Of a DNA stretch of 8,039 nt, positions 1-6,233 are shown piece after piece. The number at the start of each line of letters is the position of its first letter. Position 1 is the stretch's first letter. The position numbers and the translations under genes were made by a program. The DNA comes from an uncultured Porphyromonadaceae bacterium (GTDB lineage: Bacteria > Bacteroidota > Bacteroidia > Bacteroidales > Muribaculaceae): positions 1 to 8,039 of the forward strand of contig CABUIC010000043.1 in the NCBI GenBank assembly GCA_902491515.1, read 5' to 3'. The notes beneath the pieces were generated by a model. That model had not been told where the DNA came from. It was given only the letters and a program-made list of their open reading frames with translations, and ran no database searches.

Positions 1-35
1 CAGACCCCTCTACAAGCAGAAATTCGATGTTTTCA

Positions 36-55
36 AATTTTTGTCATGTACTTAA
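36..55 (+). repeat. left copy of a 20-base inverted pair
   Basis: Bases aatttttgtcatgtacttaa match the minus-strand bases aatttttgtcatctactaaa (8004 down to 7985) at 18 of 20 positions, ungapped. The two copies point inward from opposite ends of the window. The left copy ends exactly where the SGNH frame resumes, which suggests an element boundary there. Chance similarity of AT-rich DNA cannot be excluded. Confidence 0.4.
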
Positions 56-460
56 GACTGGGGCAAGAAAACCGAACCGGGCACCTTCGACGACTATCTT
101 AACAATACCAAGAACAACACTTTCGCCGCCAACTACCGCATCCTCATCGACAAAATCTACGAGACGAACCCGGACGCGAAAGTGGTGATGTGTACCCCGC
201 GCAAGGGCTATGGCTTCAACGGCTACCTGCCGGAAACCTGGGACCAGCCCATCAACGGCCATTACCTCAGGGAATATGTGGACCTCGTGCGTCAGATCGC
301 TGAATACGAGGGCATTCCCGTCGCTGACTTCTTCAACGAATGCGGCGGCCAGCACAACCTCCACCGCCTGTCGTACGACGTTGCCCTACACCCCAACGAC
401 GCCGGATGCCAGCTTATGGCCAACGTACTCGTCCAGGCATTGCTCAAAGTACTGCCATGA
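56..460 (+). pseudogene. SGNH/GDSL-family hydrolase, C-terminal part only (5' truncated)
   Basis: The frame reads DWGKKTEPGTFDDYL, then a helical middle, and ends with a VALHPNDAG box and TGA. This is the C-terminal half of a secreted or periplasmic SGNH/GDSL esterase, a family that deacylates or deacetylates lipids and polysaccharides. The Asn-Asp-Trp-Gly region that normally follows the GxND block is at the very edge. An in-frame TAA at 53-55 stands where the catalytic Asn codon would be expected, and no Ser block is present in the window. The LHPN His is visible, but the nearest Asp lies four residues before it rather than the usual three. An internal GTG at 182 is the first possible start and would give a non-catalytic 92-residue piece. 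The stop overlaps the next gene's ATG (ATGA), so the two were probably co-transcribed. Family call fairly sure; substrate unknown. Confidence 0.7.
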
Positions 461-918
461 AGACCCTCCGCATCCTTGTCGCGCTGACATTCAGTATTCT
501 GGCATTCTCCGTAGGCGCCGAGGAGAACGATGACATGCCGACAAACGCCGTCGGGATATACCTCACAGACGGCACGAACTATAGAATCGGACTCGATGCC
601 CGGCCCTCGGTGATAATAGATGACAACGAGCTTACAATCAGAGCCAATCACGCCGACTTCGCCATCTTAGACTACGTCAGAATGCATAAGCTCACCTTCG
701 AGACAACCGAAACTACGGCAATCGGAAGCATTCGCGTGGAGAACAGAAGGCTCATATTCAGCGGTTTCGCCGTCGGAACGCCATACGCCGTGGCCGACAT
801 CCGAGGAGACGTACTTTCCTCGGGGCTCCTCGGAGTTGAAGAGACTACTTTGCCACTTTCTCCCGGAATATATTTAATCTCGGCCAGAGGAAACGCCCTG
901 AAAGTACTGGTAAAATAA
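457..918 (+). CDS. small secreted protein with degenerate C-terminal sorting-like tail
   Basis: The predicted protein has 153 residues. The N-terminus MKTLRILVALTFSILAFSVGA is a clear Sec signal peptide, with cleavage probably after residue 21. The body begins NAVGIYLTDGTNYRIGLDARP, followed by a beta-rich stretch. The C-terminus (about residues 95-153) has the form VENRRLIFSG..AVADIRGD..SSGLL..LSPGIYLISARGNALKVLVK, which resembles the C-terminal module found on many secreted Bacteroidales proteins (T9SS type A-like). I chose the ATG at 457 because it begins the signal peptide and overlaps the upstream TGA by ATGA; a longer frame from 340 lacks any signal. The protein is probably exported to the periplasm or cell surface. 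Function is not recognised. The gene looks intact, unlike those on either side of it. Confidence 0.8.
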   Translation: MKTLRILVALTFSILAFSVGAEENDDMPTNAVGIYLTDGTNYRIGLDARPSVIIDDNELTIRANHADFAILDYVRMHKLTFETTETTAIGSIRVENRRLIFSGFAVGTPYAVADIRGDVLSSGLLGVEETTLPLSPGIYLISARGNALKVLVK

Positions 919-929
919 ACCGTACAGTA

Positions 930-1496
930 AACAAAATTGAGCCGCACAGCAACGGCATCACCCGCACGGAGATTGCCGAGGCCATCACCCATATCGCCTT
1001 CTACGCCGGCTGGCCGAAGGCATGGGCCGCTTTCCGGCAGGCAAAGGAAGTATGGAAGGTCGAGACAGAGGCATCCTCCGCTAAGGAGAAATTCCAGCAG
1101 GAGATAATTTTCCCCATCGGCGAACCCAACACCGCATACGCCAAGTACTTCATTGGCAACAGCTATCTCGCCCCCATTTCCAAGGAACAGATTCCCTTCG
1201 CCAACGTAACCTTCGAGCCCCGCTGCCGCAACAACTGGCACATCCACAAGGCTGAAAAAAGTGGCGGACAGATGCTCGTAGGCGTCGCTGGACGAGGATG
1301 GTACCAGGAAGAAGGCAAACCGGCGGTAGAAATCCTCCCCGGCACAGTCATCAACATTCCCGCCAGCGTCAAGCACTGGCACGGAGCCGCAAAGGACTCC
1401 TGGTTCGCCCACCTCGCATTCTCCGTCCCCGGCGAGCAGACAGAAAACATCTGGCTCGAACCCGTGTCCGACGCCGAATACGACCTCTTGCCCTGA
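930..1496 (+). pseudogene. carboxymuconolactone decarboxylase-cupin fusion, N-terminus missing
   Basis: The frame encodes the last helices of a carboxymuconolactone decarboxylase/AhpD-like domain (NGITRTEIAEAITHIAFYAG, then WPKAWAAFRQAKEVW), a linker, and a full cupin barrel. The cupin shows the metal-binding NWHIH pair and a second box PGTVINIPASVKHWHGA. Such two-domain proteins occur in Bacteroidales as small-molecule redox or detoxification enzymes. The CMD half lacks its upstream catalytic helix, which would carry the Cys/Glu/His residues. The frame is open back to a TGA at 837-839 but has no ATG, GTG or TTG before the ATG at 1272, which lies inside the cupin. Homology appears to begin near 945, directly behind the stop of the preceding gene (916-918), so the 5' half was probably lost by deletion or rearrangement. 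A 74-residue cupin-only product from 1272 is possible but would lack the HxH motif. Ends TGA just before a terminator. Confidence 0.75.
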
Positions 1497-1520
1497 ATAC
1501 GTCAGGATTATACCGGACAA

Positions 1521-1548
1521 AAAAAGCTCCGCCGCGGCGGAGCTTTTT
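1521..1548. terminator. perfect palindromic terminator between convergent genes
   Basis: The 14-base arm aaaaagctccgccg is followed directly by its exact reverse complement, giving a 28-bp perfect palindrome with a GC-rich core and A/T-runs at both ends. It lies between the TGA of the cupin gene (1496) and the TGA of the minus-strand gene (1571-1573), so it can act as a bidirectional intrinsic terminator. The top of the stem must open to form a loop, so about 12 base pairs would form. Confidence 0.9.
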
Positions 1549-1570
1549 CGTTTATTGTCGGGTGGGAAAA

Positions 1571-3025
1571 TCAGCTCAGGATAAGCTTGGTTACTTTGGA
1601 GCCCTGACGCTTGATGAATATGCCCTTGGAAGGATTGTCCACGCGCATGCCCTGAAGGTTGAAATATTCCGCGGGAGCATCGTCGCTGTCGGCGCCCACG
1701 GAGCCTATGCCCGAAAGGTCCGTCCACTCAGTGTATTCGATGCGGTAAGTGTTTTCCCATGTGCCTGCGGGCATCTCAGGAATGCGGAGCTTGCCGGGAG
1801 CGAGGTATTCATCCTCCTCTTCGTCCGGATATTCCTCATCGAGAGGCTCCTCGACGTATTCCTGACGGGTGTAGGATGCAGGATAGTCCTTGTTTTCGGC
1901 CATTTCCACTTTGCCGCGAACCCACTCGTTGAGATATACCTCCGTCTCGCCCCCGAATGTAGCGGAGTCATAGGCGAGAATGGCCAGGTCGTGGCCCCAG
2001 CGGTCGTAGGAAGCGCTTTCGTATGTCACCATCTCGAAGGGATCGCCCTCGTCCTCACCGGAAAGGGTAATCGAGAGCTCGTAGCCGCCGAAATCGTCAG
2101 TGACGCTGAACTTCTCCACATTCGTGCCTTCCTCGTTCACGAGAGTCGCCGTGTAGTTCGCACCGGAGTACTCCACATTGATTTCGCCGATGTACATTCC
2201 CTCGGAAGTGTACTTGGCCTTCTTGAAGCGGTTGGGACCGATGCAGAAAGTGGACATTTCAGGGAACTGGCCGTCAGTCTCCAGCCATTCGATGTCGGAA
2301 TATTCCTCGCCGTCCTCCCACGAGGGGCCTTCTGCGGCGAAGGGATCGTCGACATAGGTCTGGTTTTAGATGCGTGTGGCCTTTCCGTCGACACCGTATT
2401 CCACGAACAGACGTTCAACGGGGACCACCTCCTCGCCGAAAATCGTGCTGACCACTACTTCCGTGACATTGCCCTCGGTGTTGCGGGTCATCGTGCGGCG
2501 GTATGAGTTCGAGTCGCGGTTCCAGCCGCCGTTGTACCAGTTCTTCTCGATATTGCTGATGATGAGCGAAGTCATGCGGGGGTCGTATTCCCGCTTGAGA
2601 AGCATATAGTTCTCGAAGGGCTCGCCTTCCCCTTCAGACACCTAGCGGAGACGCTCGACAATGCGGCCTTCGGAGTCGTAGGTGTAGCTCGTGCGGATGA
2701 TCTGGCCCGAGGCGGCGTCGGTGTCAAACTCGATTGCGGGCAGTCCCTGACCGTTGTAGGTCGTCGTGTAGGAGGTGGTCAGCTCCCAGTCCTCGCCGGT
2801 CCATTCGTAGAGGGCGTGGCCCGTGGGTTGCCAGTCGGCGGCTGACTCGGCCCGGCGCATGGAGCTACCGGCCGCGGGGGCGTCTGCGCGCATCTATTTC
2901 TTGACGAGCTCCGCGCGGGAGGCCTACACCTTCTTCATGGCCAGCAACGACGCCGGAGCCGCTTAGGCGCCGGGGATGCCGATGATGGCGGCGGCTAAAG
3001 CCGCGTAAAGAGTAGTTTTCTTCAT
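1571..3025 (-). pseudogene. secreted protein with sorting-like tail, one frame broken by five TAA/TAG codons
   Basis: The frame starts at ATG 3025 with the signal sequence MKKTTLYAALAAAIIGIPGA and runs 485 codons to a TGA at 1571-1573. The C-terminus (EYFNLQGMRVDNPSKGIF, then IKRQGSKVTKLILS) is a typical Bacteroidales sorting-like tail. The middle is rich in Y, T, D, E and W with a YTYDSEGRIVERL-type repeat and an acidic stretch (EEPLDEEYPDEEEDEYLAPG), suggesting a beta-rich surface protein. Five in-frame stops occur: TAA 2963-2965, TAG 2924-2926, TAG 2894-2896, TAG 2642-2644 and TAA 2366-2368. No frameshift is needed anywhere. It is the third member of a minus-strand array, 22 bases after the barrel gene. 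Longest uninterrupted piece is 2257-1571. Most likely a recently inactivated gene; recoding is discussed under findings. Function unknown. Confidence 0.8.
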
Positions 3026-3047
3026 AAATATTTGGAAATGATAATGA

Positions 3048-3740
3048 TTATTTGATTCGGAAATTATATCCGAGGGTAATGTCGAGAGTCATGGAGCGCG
3101 AAGCGCTGAACGTATCGGCCTTGGAAGAGGGGAAGATATTCCCGAGCCCATAGTAGAAACGTGCCTCAAGAACTACGGAATGCCTTGGCTGCACATAGAA
3201 TTCCACCCCGAGTCCTCCGGCTATGCCGTAGTCGAACTTGCCCGTAATGTCAGCCGTAAGCTGCTCTGTGCGCCGGGGACGCTCGGGCCATGAGGAATCC
3301 GACCCTGGCCTGGTATAGTCGAAGTTCGAGCTTGTTGAACTTCCAATCATGTAAGAGATTTCAGGACCGAGGTTCACGAAGCCCTTAAAACGGGGACTCC
3401 CGAAATAGATATGGCTCAGTATGGGCAGATTGATGTAGGTCAGATGCCGGGAATACCGGAGCGGATTGTCCTCCCCGAAATTCTCGCTCCACCCGCGCTG
3501 GACCCAGCCGAGCTCGGCGATTACGCCGAAAAACTTCTCCTCCGAATAACGGAAGGTGACCGCTCCCGTAGACCCCATGAGCCAGTTCTGGCTTACCGAC
3601 GGCGAAAAGGACACGCGGCTCATGGCCAAGCCCGCGCGGCCTCCGAGCCATATATGCGGCTCGTAGTGGGTCTCCGCACGGAGGCCCGTGACGGCGGCGA
3701 GGAGAATGAGGAGGGTCGAGGCGAGGCGGCTTGGCTTCAT
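3048..3740 (-). CDS. outer-membrane beta-barrel protein (PorT-like family)
   Basis: The predicted protein has 230 residues. A signal peptide MKPSRLASTLLILLAAVTGLRA is followed by alternating hydrophobic/polar strands: IWLGGRAGLAMSRVSFSPS, ITLGYNFRIK at the end, and in between EEKFFGVIAELGWVQRGW, LTYINLPILSHIYFG, FKGFVNLGPEISYMIG, FDYGIAGGLGVEFYV and VVLEARFYYGLGNIF. This is the pattern and length of the eight-strand PorT/OMP_b-brl_2 group of Bacteroidetes. The final strand ends in aromatic-containing GYNFRIK, consistent with BAM-dependent insertion. The gene starts 13 bases after the stop of the LysM gene upstream, so they form a transcription unit. In this family PorT itself serves type IX secretion, but most members are uncharacterised, and I cannot assign this one to PorT proper. 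Ends TAA. Confidence 0.85.
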   Translation of the reverse strand: MKPSRLASTLLILLAAVTGLRAETHYEPHIWLGGRAGLAMSRVSFSPSVSQNWLMGSTGAVTFRYSEEKFFGVIAELGWVQRGWSENFGEDNPLRYSRHLTYINLPILSHIYFGSPRFKGFVNLGPEISYMIGSSTSSNFDYTRPGSDSSWPERPRRTEQLTADITGKFDYGIAGGLGVEFYVQPRHSVVLEARFYYGLGNIFPSSKADTFSASRSMTLDITLGYNFRIK

Positions 3741-3753
3741 ATCGGGATAAGAG

Positions 3754-5301
3754 TCAGTGAATGGTGCAGTCCGTGCCCGTGACAGGCAGATAGTGGATGA
3801 TGTAGAGCGCGTCGTTCACGTATCCGCTGTCCTCTGCGTCCGAAGCCCGGACAAGGCGGAAGGTGCTCTGTATACCGCGGTACTCCGCCGGGGTCTCCGG
3901 CGAGAAGACTCCGAGGTTGGCCCGGAGATTCTTGACGAGCATACAGCCGAGGTCGTAGCCCAGAAGCCCGCGCGAAGGGATGCTCTCGATCATAGGCTCG
4001 CCGTACCAGCGAAGGAAGTCGGAGGCGATGTTGCGGGCCGAAAACGAGTCGAAATCGTCGTTGAACCGCGAATAGATGCTTGCACCGAGAGTGTGGAGCA
4101 TGTCCTGGGCGTCGCCGCGGAATGTCACCCACTCGGGATAGCCGAAGAGACGCATCCCCGTGTCGGGATTGGTCACGCGGAAATTGTTGAGCGCATGGGA
4201 GAAACGGTTGAACTCACCTATGCTCCCGGCCGAAGGCACAATCACATAAGAGGCCTCTGTATTGACGGAGAGCCTCTCGAGGTCGAGGCTCGTAAGCGTG
4301 CCCTCGTAGGGAATCTCGATGAACGGCACTCCCTCCTCCGTGAGGCGCCCGCGGAGATAGGCCGTGAAGGCCTCTTTGTCGTTGCGGCCCTCCGTATTGC
4401 TGATTATCACGGGAGTGGCGTCCTTGAGCTCGGAAATGAGATAGCCGACAGCCTTCGCGTACATGTTCCGGTGGTCGATGTTGGTCTGCACCACGCGGGG
4501 CTCCGTAAGATACAGCGAGTCTGCGAAGTCCAGAGTATTGACGATATACCCCTTCACACCGGCCTTCAGCGCCCTGGAAATGAATCCGGGGCTGTCCGGA
4601 GCGACTATTACCGCGGCGGAGCGGACCTCCTCGCGGCCGAGAGCCTCGTCAAGCGAGCCGGAAGCGATATCCACCGCCGTGACCGCAACGGTCTCCCCGC
4701 GGTGGGCGAGCGTGTCGGCGGCAATGAGAAAACCCTTGTAGAAATCCGTCGCCAGACGCGCCGGACGCGAAATCTGCTCCTCACCGAGTCCGAAAGGCAG
4801 AAGAACCGCTATGGAGTACGGACTCACTTCGCCACGGACCGTAGCGCTGTCCGCACCTGATGGCTCCGGAGCCACGGGCAACTCGCCCTGAGCCTCGGCC
4901 TCGTTGACCACCGACGTGCTGTCTATTGTATATTCGATATGAACGGGCCTGAGTCTGTTGTTGTCCGTCTGCTCCGGAACCACCGCGTCCGAGCCCTCGG
5001 CCTCCACCTCTATGCGGTCGCGGAAATCGTCGACCGGAAAGTAGAGAGTCGTGTTTTTGCGCAGACCGTCGGCCGCCCCGGGATTATAGGCCACGATTTC
5101 CTCGCGGGTCAGCCCCAGACGCTTGGAGAGCCCGTAGACCGTCTCCGACGAGCTGCGCGGCGTATAATAGAAGCACGGACGGCCGTTGACCGTGGTCACA
5201 GGCAGAGATACGCGGCCAAAAGCCAAAAATGCGCCCGCCGTAAAAGCAACGAGCATCAAACAAGCGAAAATCCTGCCTGAAAAATGCCTCAGGATGTTCA
5301 T
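3754..5301 (-). CDS. LysM domain + periplasmic-binding-protein type I-like envelope protein
   Basis: The predicted protein has 515 residues. Residues 1-30 form an N-terminal signal or anchor (FACLMLVAFTAGAFLAFGRV). A LysM-like peptidoglycan-binding module spans about 45-90, containing TVYGLSKRLGLTREEIVAYN and then TTLYFPV. An acidic, Pro/Ser-rich linker follows (about 95-158). From about 161 to the end is a type I periplasmic-binding fold: YSIAVLLPF opening strand, FYKGFLIAADTL helix, VIVAPDSPGFISRALKAG, the domain-crossing TPVIISNTEGRNDKEAFTAY and YVIVPSAGSIGEFNRF. It resembles ABC-transporter ligand receptors and the LpoA C-domain, but no transporter genes are adjacent. A likely role is a cell-wall-attached sensor or a regulator of envelope synthesis; this is inference. 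It heads a minus-strand unit with the barrel gene. A TAnnTTTG promoter lies 30 bases upstream. Ends TGA. Confidence 0.85.
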   Translation of the reverse strand: MNILRHFSGRIFACLMLVAFTAGAFLAFGRVSLPVTTVNGRPCFYYTPRSSSETVYGLSKRLGLTREEIVAYNPGAADGLRKNTTLYFPVDDFRDRIEVEAEGSDAVVPEQTDNNRLRPVHIEYTIDSTSVVNEAEAQGELPVAPEPSGADSATVRGEVSPYSIAVLLPFGLGEEQISRPARLATDFYKGFLIAADTLAHRGETVAVTAVDIASGSLDEALGREEVRSAAVIVAPDSPGFISRALKAGVKGYIVNTLDFADSLYLTEPRVVQTNIDHRNMYAKAVGYLISELKDATPVIISNTEGRNDKEAFTAYLRGRLTEEGVPFIEIPYEGTLTSLDLERLSVNTEASYVIVPSAGSIGEFNRFSHALNNFRVTNPDTGMRLFGYPEWVTFRGDAQDMLHTLGASIYSRFNDDFDSFSARNIASDFLRWYGEPMIESIPSRGLLGYDLGCMLVKNLRANLGVFSPETPAEYRGIQSTFRLVRASDAEDSGYVNDALYIIHYLPVTGTDCTIH

Positions 5302-5330
5302 ATTTCTTCTTTATAGTGGATATATTTGCG

Positions 5331-5338
5331 CAAAAGTA
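5331..5338 (-). promoter_or_regulatory. Bacteroidetes -7 box for the LysM-barrel unit
   Basis: The minus strand reads TACTTTTG, an exact match to the TAnnTTTG -7 consensus of Bacteroidetes sigma-ABfr. It lies 30 bases before the ATG of the LysM gene and just after the upstream OmpA terminator, which is where a promoter is needed. I see no good TTTG -33 box at the usual 19-21 base spacing, because that position falls inside the terminator hairpin. The first bases of the leader overlap a plus-strand TATATTTG. Confidence 0.6.
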
Positions 5339-5341
5339 CAA

Positions 5342-5368
5342 CAAAAGCCCCGTTTAGCGGGGCTTTTG
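5342..5368 (-). terminator. intrinsic terminator of the OmpA-family lipoprotein gene
   Basis: The arms caaaagccccg and cggggcttttg form an 11-bp perfect stem around a five-base loop (5353-5357). It begins 22 bases beyond the TAG of the OmpA gene at 5390-5392. On the minus strand the 3' arm ends in a short T-run, giving a typical Bacteroidales terminator. It separates the OmpA gene from the LysM unit. Confidence 0.85.
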
Positions 5369-5389
5369 CGTGTTAAAAGTTGTAAATCG

Positions 5390-6100
5390 CTATTTGAGCG
5401 TACCGGCCTGAGCCTGCTGGATCATCTCCTGCGAAGCCGTGATGTAGATTTCCACACGGCGGTTCTGCGCGCGTCCGGCCTCAGTGTCGTTGCTCGCCAC
5501 ATAGTCGGCCATAGGGATGCCCTTTGCCGAAAGACGCGTAGAACTTACGCCGGAATTGAGAAGATAGTTCTCCACGGCGTCCGCGCGCTCGTCGGCCACC
5601 TTCGTGTTGGCCGCAAGCGAGCCCTTGTTGTCGGTATATCCGAAAATCTGCACATTGGTGCCGGGGTTCTGGATAAGGTTTGCGGCGAAGCCGCTCAGGT
5701 CCGTCTTGGCCTGCGCGGAGAGCTTGGCGCTGTTGAAGGGGAAGAGAATGCCCCCGTCGAAAGTCACCTTGATGGCCTGCAGACCGTTCTGGTCAGTGGT
5801 CTGCTCCACTTTAGCCTGATTGGCCAGCTGCTCCTGAAGCTCCTTCTGCTGCTTGTCCATACGGTTGCCGATGAGAGCTCCGGCTCCCGCGCCGACAGCC
5901 GCGCCGATGGCGCTGCCGATGCCGGCGCCCTTGCCGCCGCCGATGAGGGCGCCGATGCCCGCGCCGAGAGCGCCGCCGCCACCGCCGCCGATGAGAGCTC
6001 CCTTACCCGTGTTTGTCATTGAATTGCAGGCCGTCTGGCCTATCAGCATGGCACCTCCCGCCAGAGCCAGGAGTGCGAGTCGGATTGAATGCGTTTTCAT
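5390..6100 (-). CDS. OmpA-family lipoprotein with glycine-zipper domain (YiaD-like)
   Basis: The predicted protein has 236 residues. The signal (MKTHSIRLALLALAGGAMLI) leads to a probable lipidated Cys25 in GQTACN; the -3 residue is Gln, so the lipobox is loose. Residues 34-78 are a long glycine zipper (GALIGGGGGGALGAGIGAL, later GAGIGSAIGAAVGAGAGALI), likely membrane-associated. A Lys/Gln/Glu-rich segment (81-100) links it to an OmpA/MotB domain (about 108-222) with the peptidoglycan-binding residues Asp157 in GYTDNKGS and Arg in AGRAQNRRVEIYI. By family knowledge the protein tethers the outer membrane to peptidoglycan non-covalently. It is single-cistron: own promoter box upstream and hairpin downstream. 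The codons for the zipper make a strongly GC-rich, repetitive DNA stretch at about 5860-6000. Ends TAG. Confidence in family is high; gene name not assigned. Confidence 0.93.
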   Translation of the reverse strand: MKTHSIRLALLALAGGAMLIGQTACNSMTNTGKGALIGGGGGGALGAGIGALIGGGKGAGIGSAIGAAVGAGAGALIGNRMDKQQKELQEQLANQAKVEQTTDQNGLQAIKVTFDGGILFPFNSAKLSAQAKTDLSGFAANLIQNPGTNVQIFGYTDNKGSLAANTKVADERADAVENYLLNSGVSSTRLSAKGIPMADYVASNDTEAGRAQNRRVEIYITASQEMIQQAQAGTLK

Positions 6101-6143
6101 TTTTCGTGAGTTTTTCGTTTGTTGTACCTGTTGAATTAGTTTG

Positions 6144-6151
6144 CAAAATTA
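6144..6151 (-). promoter_or_regulatory. -7 box for the OmpA-family gene
   Basis: The minus strand reads TAATTTTG, matching TAnnTTTG, about 43 bases before the ATG at 6100. The stretch 6101-6233 is the divergent intergenic region between this gene and the plus-strand exporter and is distinctly AT-rich. No clear -33 TTTG was found at the expected spacing, so the call rests on the -7 box and position. Confidence 0.5.
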
Positions 6152-6172
6152 ACAAAAATGCTCCTTACTATG

Positions 6173-6204
6173 TTTCTCCCGTTCCGAAAAATTAACTAAC
6201 TTTG
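6173..6204 (+). promoter_or_regulatory. Bacteroidetes promoter for the EamA transporter
   Basis: TAACTTTG at 6197-6204 matches the TAnnTTTG -7 consensus exactly. TTTC at 6173-6176, 20 bases upstream, is a near match to the -33 TTTG. The ATG follows 29 bases downstream at 6234. Divergent to the OmpA promoter. Confidence 0.65.
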
Positions 6205-6233
6205 CAAAGAGAATACTAAGCTACAGCACACCC

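Noticed and set aside
672..1727. Long minus-strand open frame (351 codons) opposite the small secreted and cupin genes
   Set aside because: Its translation is low-complexity and family-less, while the opposite strand encodes a signal peptide protein and a clear cupin with HxH motifs. It is an antisense shadow.
1298..2506. Plus-strand frame of 402 codons crossing the terminator
   Set aside because: It runs through the 28-bp terminator and opposite a recognisable secreted protein; the translation has no coherent domain.
1571..3025. A genome-wide alternative code in which TAA/TAG mean Gln
   Set aside because: Healthy genes here end with TAA (918, 3048-3050, 7182-7184) and TAG (5390-5392), the last followed by a terminator hairpin, so these codons act as stops.
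3757..4860. Plus-strand frame of 367 codons
   Set aside because: It lies antisense to the LysM/binding-protein gene, whose domains are clear; an effect of GC-rich codon bias.
5860..6005. GC-rich repetitive DNA that might be a tandem repeat or CRISPR-like array
   Set aside because: It is the coding sequence of the glycine zipper in the OmpA-family lipoprotein; units are irregular and there are no spacers.
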